DNA from: an uncultured Collinsella sp.
GTDB taxonomy: Bacteria > Actinomycetota > Coriobacteriia > Coriobacteriales > Coriobacteriaceae
DNA: 14,768 bases
NCBI GenBank assembly: GCA_902493545.1
Contig: CABUQI010000021.1
Location: 1-14,768 of the forward strand
Reading direction: 5' to 3'
Shown: positions 7,622 to 13,853 of the stretch, one piece after another
Layout: each line of letters starts with the position of its first letter
Position numbering within the stretch: position 1 is the stretch's first letter
Notes under the pieces: generated by a model
Told to the model about the DNA's origin: nothing
What the model saw: only the letters and a program-made list of their open reading frames with translations
Database searches by the model: none
Translations under genes and position numbers: made by a program

Positions 7622-7652
7622 TTGACTTTAACTCTACTTCAACGGGTACCAT
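7622..7652 (+). promoter_or_regulatory. Candidate promoter with 19-bp spacer for the DUF362 gene
   Basis: TTGACT (7622-7627) and TACCAT (7647-7652) are 19 bases apart. The spacer region holds a near-direct repeat ACTTTAAC (7625-7632) and ACTTCAAC (7636-7643) with an 11-bp period. Long spacers are typical of promoters remodelled by MerR-family activators, but no such gene is nearby, so the activator idea is only a suggestion. Confidence 0.45.
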
Positions 7653-7695
7653 CCTCTCATGTCTGTAACGCCATATAGACCGAGGGGATAGATCT

Positions 7696-8901
7696 ATGAC
7701 CGCACCTGCACCCGCGGCGCCCGCTAAGGTGTACTTCACCAACCTGCGCACGCATGCTCGCGAGAGCCAGCTCGACAAGCTCAAGCGCCTCATCCGTCAC
7801 GCCGGAATTGAGCAGATCGACTTTGAGAACAAGTTCGTTGCTATCAAGATTCACTTTGGCGAGCTGGGCAACCTGAGCTTTTTGCGCCCCAACTATGCCC
7901 GCGCCGTAGCGGATGTTGTCAAGGAGCTGGGCGGCAAGCCCTTCCTCACCGACTGCAACACGCTTTATGTCGGCAGCCGCAAAAACGCGCTCGAGCATAT
8001 CGACACCGCCTACCAGAATGGCTTTACCCCGTATGCCACGGGTTGCCAGATCATCATCGCCGACGGACTCAAGGGCACCGACGAGGCGCTCGTCCCGGTC
8101 GAGGGCGGCGAGTACGTGCACGAGGCAAAGATCGGTCAGGCGCTCATGGATGCCGATATCGTGATTAGCCTCACCCACTTTAAGGGCCATGAGCAGGCCG
8201 GTTTTGGCGGCGCCATGAAGAACCTGGGCATGGGAGGCGGCAGCCGTGCCGGCAAGATGGAGCAGCATGCCGCCGGCAAGCCGAACGTCGCGACCGAGCA
8301 CTGCGTTGGCTGCCATGCCTGCGAAAAGATCTGCGCGCACAACGCTATCTCGTTCGACGACACCCGCGAGCGCGAGCTTGCCAACGGCGCTACTCGCACG
8401 GTGCACGTGGCTGCCATCGACCACGATCGCTGCGTGGGCTGTGGCCGCTGCATCGGCGTGTGCAACCAGGACGCCATCAAGCCCGGCTATGACGCTGCGG
8501 CCGACGTGCTCAACTACAAGATCGCCGAGTATACGAAGGCCGTTGTCGACGGCCGTCCGAGCTTCCACATCTCACTTGCCATGGATATCAGCCCCAACTG
8601 CGATTGCCATCCCGAAAACGACACGCCCATCGTCAACGATATCGGCATGTTCGCGAGCTTCGACCCGGTCGCCATCGACCAGGCCTGCGCCGATGCCGTC
8701 ATGGCATCCGAGCCGCTGCCCAACACCGAGCTCACCGATAGCGCCGCCAAGATGGAGCACAATCACGAGCATCTGGAGGGCGAGCAGGCGCGTGACCCCT
8801 TCTGCATCACGCATCCCGACACCGATTGGCGCGCGTGCATCGCGCATGCCGAGAAGATCGGCCTGGGCACGAGCGAGTACGAGCTCATCGAGGTCAAGTA
8901 A
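7696..8901 (+). CDS. DUF362 domain protein with two 4Fe-4S clusters
   Basis: A 401-residue, probably cytoplasmic iron-sulfur protein. Residues 10-190 match the DUF362 style (KIHFGELGN; KGHEQAGFGGAMKNLGMGGG at about 163-182). A ferredoxin-like insert carries two complete C-x2-C-x2-C-x3-C motifs, Cys203/206/209/213 and Cys246/249/252/256, the pattern of two 4Fe-4S clusters. The DUF362 fold resumes to about residue 335 (FDPVAIDQACADA). Two further cysteines in NCDC (302, 304) might bind metal. The tail is His/Glu-rich (EHNHEHLEGEQ) around residues 352-362. No catalytic reaction is established for the family; an electron-transfer role in an anaerobe is plausible. The ATG follows GAGGGG (7682-7687) by 8 bases. 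The gene is monocistronic, with its own promoter and a terminator behind it. Confidence 0.92.
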   Translation: MTAPAPAAPAKVYFTNLRTHARESQLDKLKRLIRHAGIEQIDFENKFVAIKIHFGELGNLSFLRPNYARAVADVVKELGGKPFLTDCNTLYVGSRKNALEHIDTAYQNGFTPYATGCQIIIADGLKGTDEALVPVEGGEYVHEAKIGQALMDADIVISLTHFKGHEQAGFGGAMKNLGMGGGSRAGKMEQHAAGKPNVATEHCVGCHACEKICAHNAISFDDTRERELANGATRTVHVAAIDHDRCVGCGRCIGVCNQDAIKPGYDAAADVLNYKIAEYTKAVVDGRPSFHISLAMDISPNCDCHPENDTPIVNDIGMFASFDPVAIDQACADAVMASEPLPNTELTDSAAKMEHNHEHLEGEQARDPFCITHPDTDWRACIAHAEKIGLGTSEYELIEVK

Positions 8902-8948
8902 CACCTGTCTATTGGACATATTAAGCGCTTTTGTAGCGCAACGTTATC

Positions 8949-8987
8949 AAAAGCCGCCCGCGAGCACAGCTCCCACGGACGGCTTTT
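8949..8987. terminator. Bidirectional intrinsic terminator after the DUF362 gene
   Basis: AAAAGCCGCCCG (8949-8960) pairs with CGGACGGCTTTT (8976-8987) at 11 of 12 positions, with the A- and T-tracts placed to work for both convergent genes. Its last four bases are also the first four of the inverted-repeat element at 8984-9114. Bases 8902-8948 hold nothing else recognisable. Confidence 0.8.
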
Positions 8988-9114
8988 CGGAAGTGCGGTG
9001 AAAAATCGAATACCGTCGACCACACACCGATTTTGGCAACAAAACCCCTGATAAATCGTTGGTAAAACTGCGGTCTGGTCGGGCTTCACGCGATTTTCAC
9101 CGCACTTCCGAAAA
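8984..9114. repeat. 131-bp inverted-repeat element (MITE-like or structured RNA)
   Basis: Terminal arms at 8984-9008 and 9091-9114 are complementary over 24 bp, broken only by one extra A (TTTTCGGAAGTGCGGTGAAA... and the mirror ...TTTCACCGCACTTCCGAAAA). Inside them CGACCA (9017-9022) pairs with TGGTCG (9076-9081), and TTTTGGCAAC (9031-9040) pairs at 8 of 10 positions with GTTGGTAAAA (9058-9067), leaving a 17-nt apical loop. The whole unit folds as one long imperfect stem. It contains no gene. It lies between two converging genes and reads through the 3' end of the hydrolase transcript. Small non-autonomous mobile elements and large REP-type palindromes look like this; no target-site duplication is obvious. 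Confidence 0.75.
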
Positions 9115-9151
9115 CAGGGGGTCAGATAGAGTCCCAGGCGTTGCTTTTTGT

Positions 9152-10117
9152 CTAAAAATTCTTGTCGAGGAAGTCGTCGACCGTGTTCCAGTAGAGTTTG
9201 GGGTCGACCTGTGCACTCTTGGCGTGGGTGGCGCCATGGATAGTGAGCTTTTGCTTGACCTTGCTGGCGCACGCGTCGTAGTTTTGGTCGAGCATGCTGT
9301 ACGGTACAAAGGTGTCCTGGTCGCCGTGGATAAACAGCATGGGAACCGTCGCGTGTTTGAGTTGCTCCACGCTGCTCGCCTTATGAAAGTCGTAGCCCGC
9401 GCGCACGTTGCATACCAAGTTTGCTACATCGAGCAAGGGAAAGCTGGGCAAGCCGAACACGTTCTTGAGCTGCAGAGAAAACTCGTCCCAAACACTCGTA
9501 TAACCGCAGTCCTCGATAATGCATTTCACGTTTGCGGGCAGAGGTTCCCCCGCGACGTTCATGGCGGTTGCCGCACCCATGGATTCGCCAAAGACCAGGA
9601 TGCGCGCCTCGGGGTCAGCCTGAACGATTCGCTCGATCCATGCGACGATGTCGAGGCGCTCGGGCCAGCCCATGCCGATATAGTCGCCGCCGGAGCGCTC
9701 GTGGGCGCGGGCGGCGGGTGCGAGTACGTTCATGCCGCGGTCGTGGAATCGCTTGACGTATCGGGCCATACCGATGGGCTCGTTGGTATATCCATGCAGG
9801 CAGACGGCGTAGTCGTGCGTGCTCTCCGACGCAGCAAAATACCAGGCGGCAAGCTCGGTCCCGTCGTTCGCGGTGAGGCTGCTGCTCTCGCGGTTTTCCT
9901 TAAACCACGCCCGTGCCTCGCCCTCCTCGGCGTCCATCTGCTCGCCCTTTTCGGCGTCCTTGCCATCCTGCATCATCTTCATGGTGTACGGCGCTTGGGG
10001 GTTCAGGGCAAAGTCAAACAAAAAGTTGCCGGCAAACCCCAGCAGCGCGACAACGAGCACCAGCGTAACGACGCCGGCTATCTTGAGCTTTCGATGGGAA
10101 CGTGCGTTTTGAGACAT
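9152..10117 (-). CDS. Membrane-anchored alpha/beta hydrolase
   Basis: A 321-residue serine hydrolase. An uncleaved N-terminal helix at residues 13-35 (flanked by RSHRK) should place the enzyme outside the cytoplasmic membrane. Catalytic parts are visible: oxyanion region HGYTNEP at 108-114, nucleophile elbow GESMG at 177-181 with Ser179, acid Asp268 in IHGDQDTFVP, and His298 in GATHAKS. The order, spacing and FIHGDQDTFVP wording fit the YqkD-like / Hydrolase_4 group of esterases. Its natural substrate is unknown. The frame on the opposite strand is also open for most of this stretch but shows no motif. The start is ATG at 10117, with AGGAAAG upstream. A promoter is seen at 10167-10195. The gene diverges from trhA and converges on the DUF362 gene. 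Confidence 0.92.
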   Translation of the reverse strand: MSQNARSHRKLKIAGVVTLVLVVALLGFAGNFLFDFALNPQAPYTMKMMQDGKDAEKGEQMDAEEGEARAWFKENRESSSLTANDGTELAAWYFAASESTHDYAVCLHGYTNEPIGMARYVKRFHDRGMNVLAPAARAHERSGGDYIGMGWPERLDIVAWIERIVQADPEARILVFGESMGAATAMNVAGEPLPANVKCIIEDCGYTSVWDEFSLQLKNVFGLPSFPLLDVANLVCNVRAGYDFHKASSVEQLKHATVPMLFIHGDQDTFVPYSMLDQNYDACASKVKQKLTIHGATHAKSAQVDPKLYWNTVDDFLDKNF

Positions 10118-10134
10118 GAGAAGCTTTCCTATAA

Positions 10135-10148
10135 GATGTTAATACATC
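10135..10148. promoter_or_regulatory. Palindrome GATGT-TAAT-ACATC in the hydrolase leader
   Basis: Perfect 5-bp arms round four bases, downstream of the predicted hydrolase transcription start and just before its ribosome binding site. It may be an operator or a short leader hairpin. Confidence 0.4.
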
Positions 10149-10154
10149 AACATT

Positions 10155-10170
10155 TAATGCAAGCGCATTA
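10155..10170. promoter_or_regulatory. Palindrome TAATGC-AAGC-GCATTA over the hydrolase -10
   Basis: Perfect 6-bp arms with a four-base centre. It overlaps the -10 hexamer (10167-10172) of the minus-strand promoter, the right place for a repressor site. Confidence 0.45.
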
Positions 10171-10195
10171 TGGACGTTCGCCGTTGATGCGTCAA
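10167..10195 (-). promoter_or_regulatory. Sigma-70-like promoter of the hydrolase gene
   Basis: On the minus strand TTGACG (10190-10195) and CATAAT (10167-10172) are separated by exactly 17 bases. Transcription would start near 10160, about 43 bases before the ATG. The -35 lies within a perfect dyad GTTGA-TGCG-TCAAC (10183-10196). Confidence 0.65.
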
Positions 10196-10238
10196 CAGGC
10201 AAAGAATGGGTAAACGAAAGGTCACGTATGGTGCAAAT

Positions 10239-10268
10239 TTCGCACGTACCTAGACGCTTTGATATAGT
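10239..10268 (+). promoter_or_regulatory. Candidate trhA promoter with overlapping palindrome
   Basis: TATAGT (10263-10268) is a good -10. TTCGCA (10239-10244) with an 18-base spacer is a weak -35. A near-palindrome GTGCAAATTTCGCAC (10231-10245, arms matching at 6 of 7 positions) covers the -35, as an operator would. Confidence 0.45.
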
Positions 10269-10303
10269 GTTGAGAACTCTTTACGTTGGAGGATGTAACC
10301 GGC

Positions 10304-10987
10304 ATGTCCGATTCGAGCGACAGTTCTAAGCCGCGACCCAAGACCGCGGCCGTTCCACACTACACGGTGGGTGAGGAGATCATGAACTCCGTCACCCATG
10401 GTGTCGGCTGCCTGTTGGGTATCGCGGGCCTGGTGCTCCTGATCGTATTCGCCGCCCTGCGCGGCGGAGGCCCGGCCCACATGGCCGCGGCAATTGTCTA
10501 TGGCGTCAGCATTATCCTCGAATACCTAGCCTCCACGCTCTACCACGCGATTCAGCCCGCGCGCGCCAAGCGCGTGTTTCGCATCATCGATCACAGCTGC
10601 ATCTACCTGCTCATAGCCGGCAGCTATACGCCGTTTTGCCTCATCACGCTCGCAAACGACGGCGGCGCTGTGCTGTTCTTTGCCGTATGGGCCATCGCCA
10701 TTATCGGCATCGCCCTCGAGTGCTTCCTGCGCGAGCGCCAGCCGCATTGGGTAAGCGGCCTGGTCTATCTGCTGATGGGCTGGCTCGTTGTCTTTAAGCT
10801 GCCCGAACTTGTGGCGCTGCTCAACCCCGTGGCACTTGCCCTGCTCGCCGTCGGCGGCGTGTGCTACACCGCGGGCGTGCCGTTCTATATCGCCAAAAAC
10901 GTGCGCTATCTGCACAGCGTGTTTCACCTGTGGGTGCTCGCCGGCAGCATCTTCCAGTTCATGGCGGTGATCCTCTTCGTAATCTAG
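10304..10987 (+). CDS. trhA: TrhA / hemolysin III family membrane protein (PAQR type)
   Basis: A 227-residue, seven-helix inner-membrane protein of the PAQR/hemolysin III family. Members of this family have a likely metal site and have been linked to membrane-energy or lipid homeostasis; the haemolysin name is historical. Family landmarks are visible: NSVTHGVG (residues 28-35), STLYHA with Ser77 and His81, IIDHSCIYLLIAGSYTP with Asp96 and His97, and HSVFHLW with His204 and His208. Hydrophobic helices fill residues 36-55, 61-80, 96-117, 122-141, 148-167, 172-192 and 206-227. Near the C-terminus SIFQF has Gln218 where, as I recall, relatives often carry His. ATG 10304 follows GGAGG (10288-10292) at a rather long 11 bases; an in-frame TTG at 10286 overlaps that site. 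The gene appears monocistronic. Confidence 0.92.
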   Translation: MSDSSDSSKPRPKTAAVPHYTVGEEIMNSVTHGVGCLLGIAGLVLLIVFAALRGGGPAHMAAAIVYGVSIILEYLASTLYHAIQPARAKRVFRIIDHSCIYLLIAGSYTPFCLITLANDGGAVLFFAVWAIAIIGIALECFLRERQPHWVSGLVYLLMGWLVVFKLPELVALLNPVALALLAVGGVCYTAGVPFYIAKNVRYLHSVFHLWVLAGSIFQFMAVILFVI

Positions 10988-11030
10988 CGACCACGCCAGC
11001 GCCCGTGCCCCCGCTCGGTCGCCAGTGCAA

Positions 11031-11058
11031 TTGCCGTATCCGCCACCAACGTTTTAAT
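11031..11058 (+). promoter_or_regulatory. Candidate promoter of the CorC/HlyC gene
   Basis: TTGCCG (11031-11036) and TTTAAT (11053-11058) lie 16 bases apart; transcription would start near 11065. No clear trhA terminator precedes it, only a 6-bp GCGACC/GGTCGC pairing (10987-10992, 11017-11022), so read-through from trhA is possible. Confidence 0.4.
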
Positions 11059-11095
11059 CCGACGTCCCGAATCTTGGAGGTTCGAGAAACTCCCG

Positions 11096-12469
11096 ATGGA
11101 CATAACCATCTCCCTTATCACCACCCTCGTTTTGACCCTCATCAACGGCTACTTCTCTATGTCCGAGATGGCGCTCACCACGGCCAAGCGCGCCGTGCTG
11201 GAGCATGAGGCCGAGGAAGGCGACAAGCGCGCCGAGCGTGCCATTAAGCTGGCTGCCGACTCCGACCAGCTGCTCGCCACCATCCAGGTCGCCATCACAC
11301 TCGTGGGCTTCGCCTCGTCCGCCGTCGCCTCGACGAGTCTGTCCGACCCACTCGCCACGTGGCTCATGAGCTTTGGCATCGCGCCGCTCTCCGCCATCGC
11401 GCGCGGCCTGGCGCCGGTCATCATCACCGTCGCGGTCGCCTTCGTGTCCATCGTGATTGGCGAGCTTGTGCCCAAGCGCATTGGTCTGGCCAATGCCGAG
11501 GGCGTATCCAAGCAGGTCGTGGGACCGTTGTCGTTTTTCCAAAAGATCGCCCGTCCGCTCGTGTGGCTGACCGGCGCCTGCTCCGATGGTCTGGCCCGCA
11601 TCCTGCGCATCAAGAGCGCCGACGACCGCCAGAACGTCTCGGAGGAAGAGATCAAGTACATGGTCTCGGAGCAGGACGACCTGCTCGACGAGGAAAAGCG
11701 CATGATCCACGAGATCTTCGACCTGGGCGACACCGTGGCTCGCGAGGTCATGGTGCCGCGCGTGGACACCACCATGTGCGAGGACGACGAGACGGTCGCC
11801 GACGTGCTGTCCACCATGCGCCAGACCGGCTTCAGCCGCATCCCCGTCTATCACGAGGATCCCGACAACGTCGCGGGTATCGCGCACATCAAGGACCTGA
11901 TCCAGCCTGCGCTCGACGGCAAGGGCGACCAGCCCATCGCCAGCTATTTGCGCGATGCCACCTTTGTGCCCGATACCAAGGACATCCTGCCGCTGCTGTC
12001 CGAGATGCAGACCTCGCACGACCAGATCGTGGTCGTCGTGGACGAGTACGGCGGCACGGCCGGCATCATCACCATCGAAGATATCGTCGAGGAGATTGTC
12101 GGCGAGATCGAGGACGAGTTCGACCCCGACAACAAGTACCTCACGCGCCTTTCGCGCCGCGAGTGGCTCGTCGATGGGCGTTTTTCGTGCGATGACGCGA
12201 TTGAGCTTGGTTGGCCGCTCGAGGAAAGCGATGATTATGAGACCATCGCCGGCTGGATTTTGGAGCTTTGCGACTCGGTGCCCGACATCGGAGAGGTGTT
12301 TGAGGTCGCAGGGTACAAGTTCAAGGTACAGTCGATGCGTGGCCAGCGCATCTCGCTCATTCGCGTGATCGCTCCGGCCGAAACCGATAAGAAGGATTCC
12401 GAGTCCTCGGCAGAGAAGCCGGCGGCGTCGGGTGCGGGCTCTGCGGATCCGCACGATGGCGACGAGTAG
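11096..12469 (+). CDS. CorC/HlyC-type transporter (CNNM-CBS-CorC domain membrane protein)
   Basis: A 457-residue inner-membrane protein of the family that in characterised members exports Mg2+ or Co2+ or protects against their excess; the hemolysin label is a misnomer. Domain order is complete: a CNNM/DUF21 membrane domain (about 1-195, with GYFSMSEMAL at 18-27 and GELVPKR at 122-128), a CBS pair (about 217-275 and 280-340, with EVMVPRVD and VDEYGGTAGIITIED), and the CorC_HlyC C-terminal domain (about 350-427). The last 30 residues are Ser/Ala/Asp/Glu-rich. ATG 11096 is the only reasonable start; GGAGG at 11076-11080 is a rather distant 15 bases away. The next gene begins 24 bases after the stop, so they form a likely operon. 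In that gap GACGAGTAGGG is repeated, giving a second in-frame stop. Confidence 0.94.
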   Translation: MDITISLITTLVLTLINGYFSMSEMALTTAKRAVLEHEAEEGDKRAERAIKLAADSDQLLATIQVAITLVGFASSAVASTSLSDPLATWLMSFGIAPLSAIARGLAPVIITVAVAFVSIVIGELVPKRIGLANAEGVSKQVVGPLSFFQKIARPLVWLTGACSDGLARILRIKSADDRQNVSEEEIKYMVSEQDDLLDEEKRMIHEIFDLGDTVAREVMVPRVDTTMCEDDETVADVLSTMRQTGFSRIPVYHEDPDNVAGIAHIKDLIQPALDGKGDQPIASYLRDATFVPDTKDILPLLSEMQTSHDQIVVVVDEYGGTAGIITIEDIVEEIVGEIEDEFDPDNKYLTRLSRREWLVDGRFSCDDAIELGWPLEESDDYETIAGWILELCDSVPDIGEVFEVAGYKFKVQSMRGQRISLIRVIAPAETDKKDSESSAEKPAASGAGSADPHDGDE

Positions 12470-12493
12470 GGCAAGGACGAGTAGGGGAGAGTT

Positions 12494-13327
12494 ATGGCAG
12501 GCCTGTTCAACATCCTTAAGGTCACCGTCAGCGAGGACAAGATCTGCGCGCATGTGCTGGTGAACCCCGGCATGCCGCTCATGACCTCGGAGGACATCGA
12601 GGCCACGGCGCGCGTGTACTACCTGGTGCCCGCGATTGCCAAGCATCTGTGCCTGGGCGATTCGGGCCGCGAGTTCCAGGACTGCATGGGCCAGACCGAG
12701 CTTTGCCACCTGCTGGAGCACGTGACGGTCGAGCTCATGAACGAGACCGGTCTTGCCGGCAGCATCTCGTGCGGTCGCACCCGCGTGAGCGAGCATGACG
12801 AGCGTGTCTTTGAGGTCGAGCTTTCGTGTCCCGACGATGCGTTGGCCATCGGCGCGCTGTCGTCGGCGACCTTTATGATGGACTGGGCGTACCTGCATGC
12901 CGATCAGCCGGCCCCCGACGTGGAAGGCACGGTCGCGGGCCTGCGCAACCTGGTGCTGGGCATGCGTGCCGAGGCCGAGGGCAAGGATCCTCACGAGGCC
13001 GTCGCCGCTGCGAACGGCGAGAGCGTGGCCGAGGATACGCCCGAGGGCGGCGCTCCTGCCGACGCCGACACCGAGCCCGTTGCCGAGGCGCCTGCCGAGC
13101 CCGAGTCTGCGGAGCCCCAAGGCGTCCCGAGCTTTGACGACGAGCCGCAGATGCCAATCGATACCGAGGGTGCGGTCGCCGAGAACCACGAGGCCCCCGC
13201 GGCCGTCTTTGGCGGTGCGGCAACGGCTCCGTCCGGATCGGCGCACGAGGGCAACCTGCCGCTCGTTGACGGCGCTGGCGAGGGCCCGGCCGCCACGGTC
13301 GCCATGCCTGCCATGCCGCAGGAGTAG
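12494..13327 (+). CDS. Stand-alone cyanophycin-synthetase N-domain-like protein with acidic tail
   Basis: A 277-residue protein that I could place only by reading its motifs. Residues 42-125 align by eye with the N-terminal domain of cyanophycin synthetase CphA: LVPAIAKHLC (44-53), a central Phe-rich segment, HLLEHVTVELMNETG (72-86) against the CphA pattern HIVEHVALEL...AG, GRTR (94-97) and VFEVEL (105-110) against FGRTR...YNVVVEY. The ATP-grasp and Mur-ligase-like catalytic domains of CphA are absent, so it cannot make cyanophycin alone. From about residue 150 the chain is a disordered, acidic Ala/Pro/Glu tail. In CphA this domain is thought to hold the growing polymer, so a binding role is possible here. 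The ATG follows AGGGGAGA closely, and the gene sits 24 bases behind the CorC-type gene. Confidence 0.8.
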   Translation: MAGLFNILKVTVSEDKICAHVLVNPGMPLMTSEDIEATARVYYLVPAIAKHLCLGDSGREFQDCMGQTELCHLLEHVTVELMNETGLAGSISCGRTRVSEHDERVFEVELSCPDDALAIGALSSATFMMDWAYLHADQPAPDVEGTVAGLRNLVLGMRAEAEGKDPHEAVAAANGESVAEDTPEGGAPADADTEPVAEAPAEPESAEPQGVPSFDDEPQMPIDTEGAVAENHEAPAAVFGGAATAPSGSAHEGNLPLVDGAGEGPAATVAMPAMPQE

Positions 13328-13406
13328 GTTCGCTCGCTTATCACCATCATGTACCTGCGCTTTTACCGTATGCAGATGAGCGCGACGGCAAGTGTTGCGC
13401 TGCGGG

Positions 13407-13412
13407 TATAAT
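13407..13412 (+). promoter_or_regulatory. Perfect TATAAT -10 element for the YtxH/PRC pair
   Basis: TATAAT occurs 52 bases before the YtxH start, with transcription expected near 13419. No good -35 is seen 16-18 bases upstream (GACGGC at 17), so the promoter may need an activator or another sigma factor. Bases 13328-13400 otherwise hold nothing recognisable. The placement rules out an in-frame GTG start at 13392. Confidence 0.5.
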
Positions 13413-13463
13413 GGACAGCATTCAAACGGTGGGCATCGAGGTGCCCGCAGGAGAGGAATGATC

Positions 13464-13853
13464 ATGGGAAAGACTTTCAGCTTTGTCTCCGGTGCGCTCT
13501 TTGGTGCTGCCGCCGGCGCTATCATCGGCGTTGCTCTGGCCCCGCGCTCGGGTGCCGAGACCCGCGCCATGGCCGCCGATATCGCCAATGACGCCTGGGA
13601 CAACATGCGTGACACCTACGAGCACAGTGCCGAGGAGGCTCGTGCCGCGGTCAGCGACTTTGGTCCGATGGTCGATGCCAAGACCGATGACCTGCGCGCC
13701 AAGGTCGACCTGGCCCGCGAGCGCATGGATCAGCTTCGCGAACAGCTCAACGACGCCATCTCGGGCGGCAACGTGACGCCCGCTGCCGACGTCGTAGTCG
13801 AGAACGTCGCCGAGGCCGACACCGAGGCCACGGAGCCCTCGACCGAGGCATAA
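13464..13853 (+). CDS. YtxH domain-containing protein
   Basis: A 129-residue small protein. The N-terminus has a Gly/Ala-rich hydrophobic helix at about residues 4-24, running straight into LAPRSGAETR (about 24-33), the hallmark of YtxH proteins, which are often stress-induced and membrane-associated with no assigned biochemical role. Residues 35-100 are long amphipathic helix, probably coiled coil (DDLRAKVDLARERMDQLREQ). The last ~25 residues are acidic (ENVAEADTEATEPSTEA). Two ATGs are possible, 13458 and 13464; I prefer 13464 because the AGGAGAGG box (13449-13456) is then better spaced. The stop overlaps the next start as TAATG, so the two products are made together. Confidence 0.85.
   Translation: MGKTFSFVSGALFGAAAGAIIGVALAPRSGAETRAMAADIANDAWDNMRDTYEHSAEEARAAVSDFGPMVDAKTDDLRAKVDLARERMDQLREQLNDAISGGNVTPAADVVVENVAEADTEATEPSTEA

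Noticed and set aside
9059..10213. A 384-codon plus-strand open frame over the hydrolase
   Set aside because: The minus strand shows a complete Ser-Asp-His hydrolase with anchor, promoter and start. The plus frame begins inside the 131-bp inverted repeat and has no motif.
10304..12469. A haemolysin virulence locus (hemolysin III plus hemolysin C)
   Set aside because: Both names are historical. The sequences are a PAQR-type TrhA protein and a CNNM-CBS ion-transport family protein; nothing here indicates a toxin.
12494..13327. A functional cyanophycin synthetase
   Set aside because: Neither the ATP-grasp nor the Mur-ligase-like domain is encoded. After residue ~150 there is only acidic low-complexity sequence.
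13458..13463. ATG 13458 as start of the YtxH gene
   Set aside because: It is possible, but only 4 bases from AGGAG and 1 base from GAGG. ATG 13464 has better spacing; the difference is two residues.
11054..13615. A ~850-codon open frame on the minus strand across the CorC, CphA-like and YtxH genes
   Set aside because: It spans three recognisable plus-strand genes and their ribosome binding sites, has no motif, and has mirror-of-coding composition.
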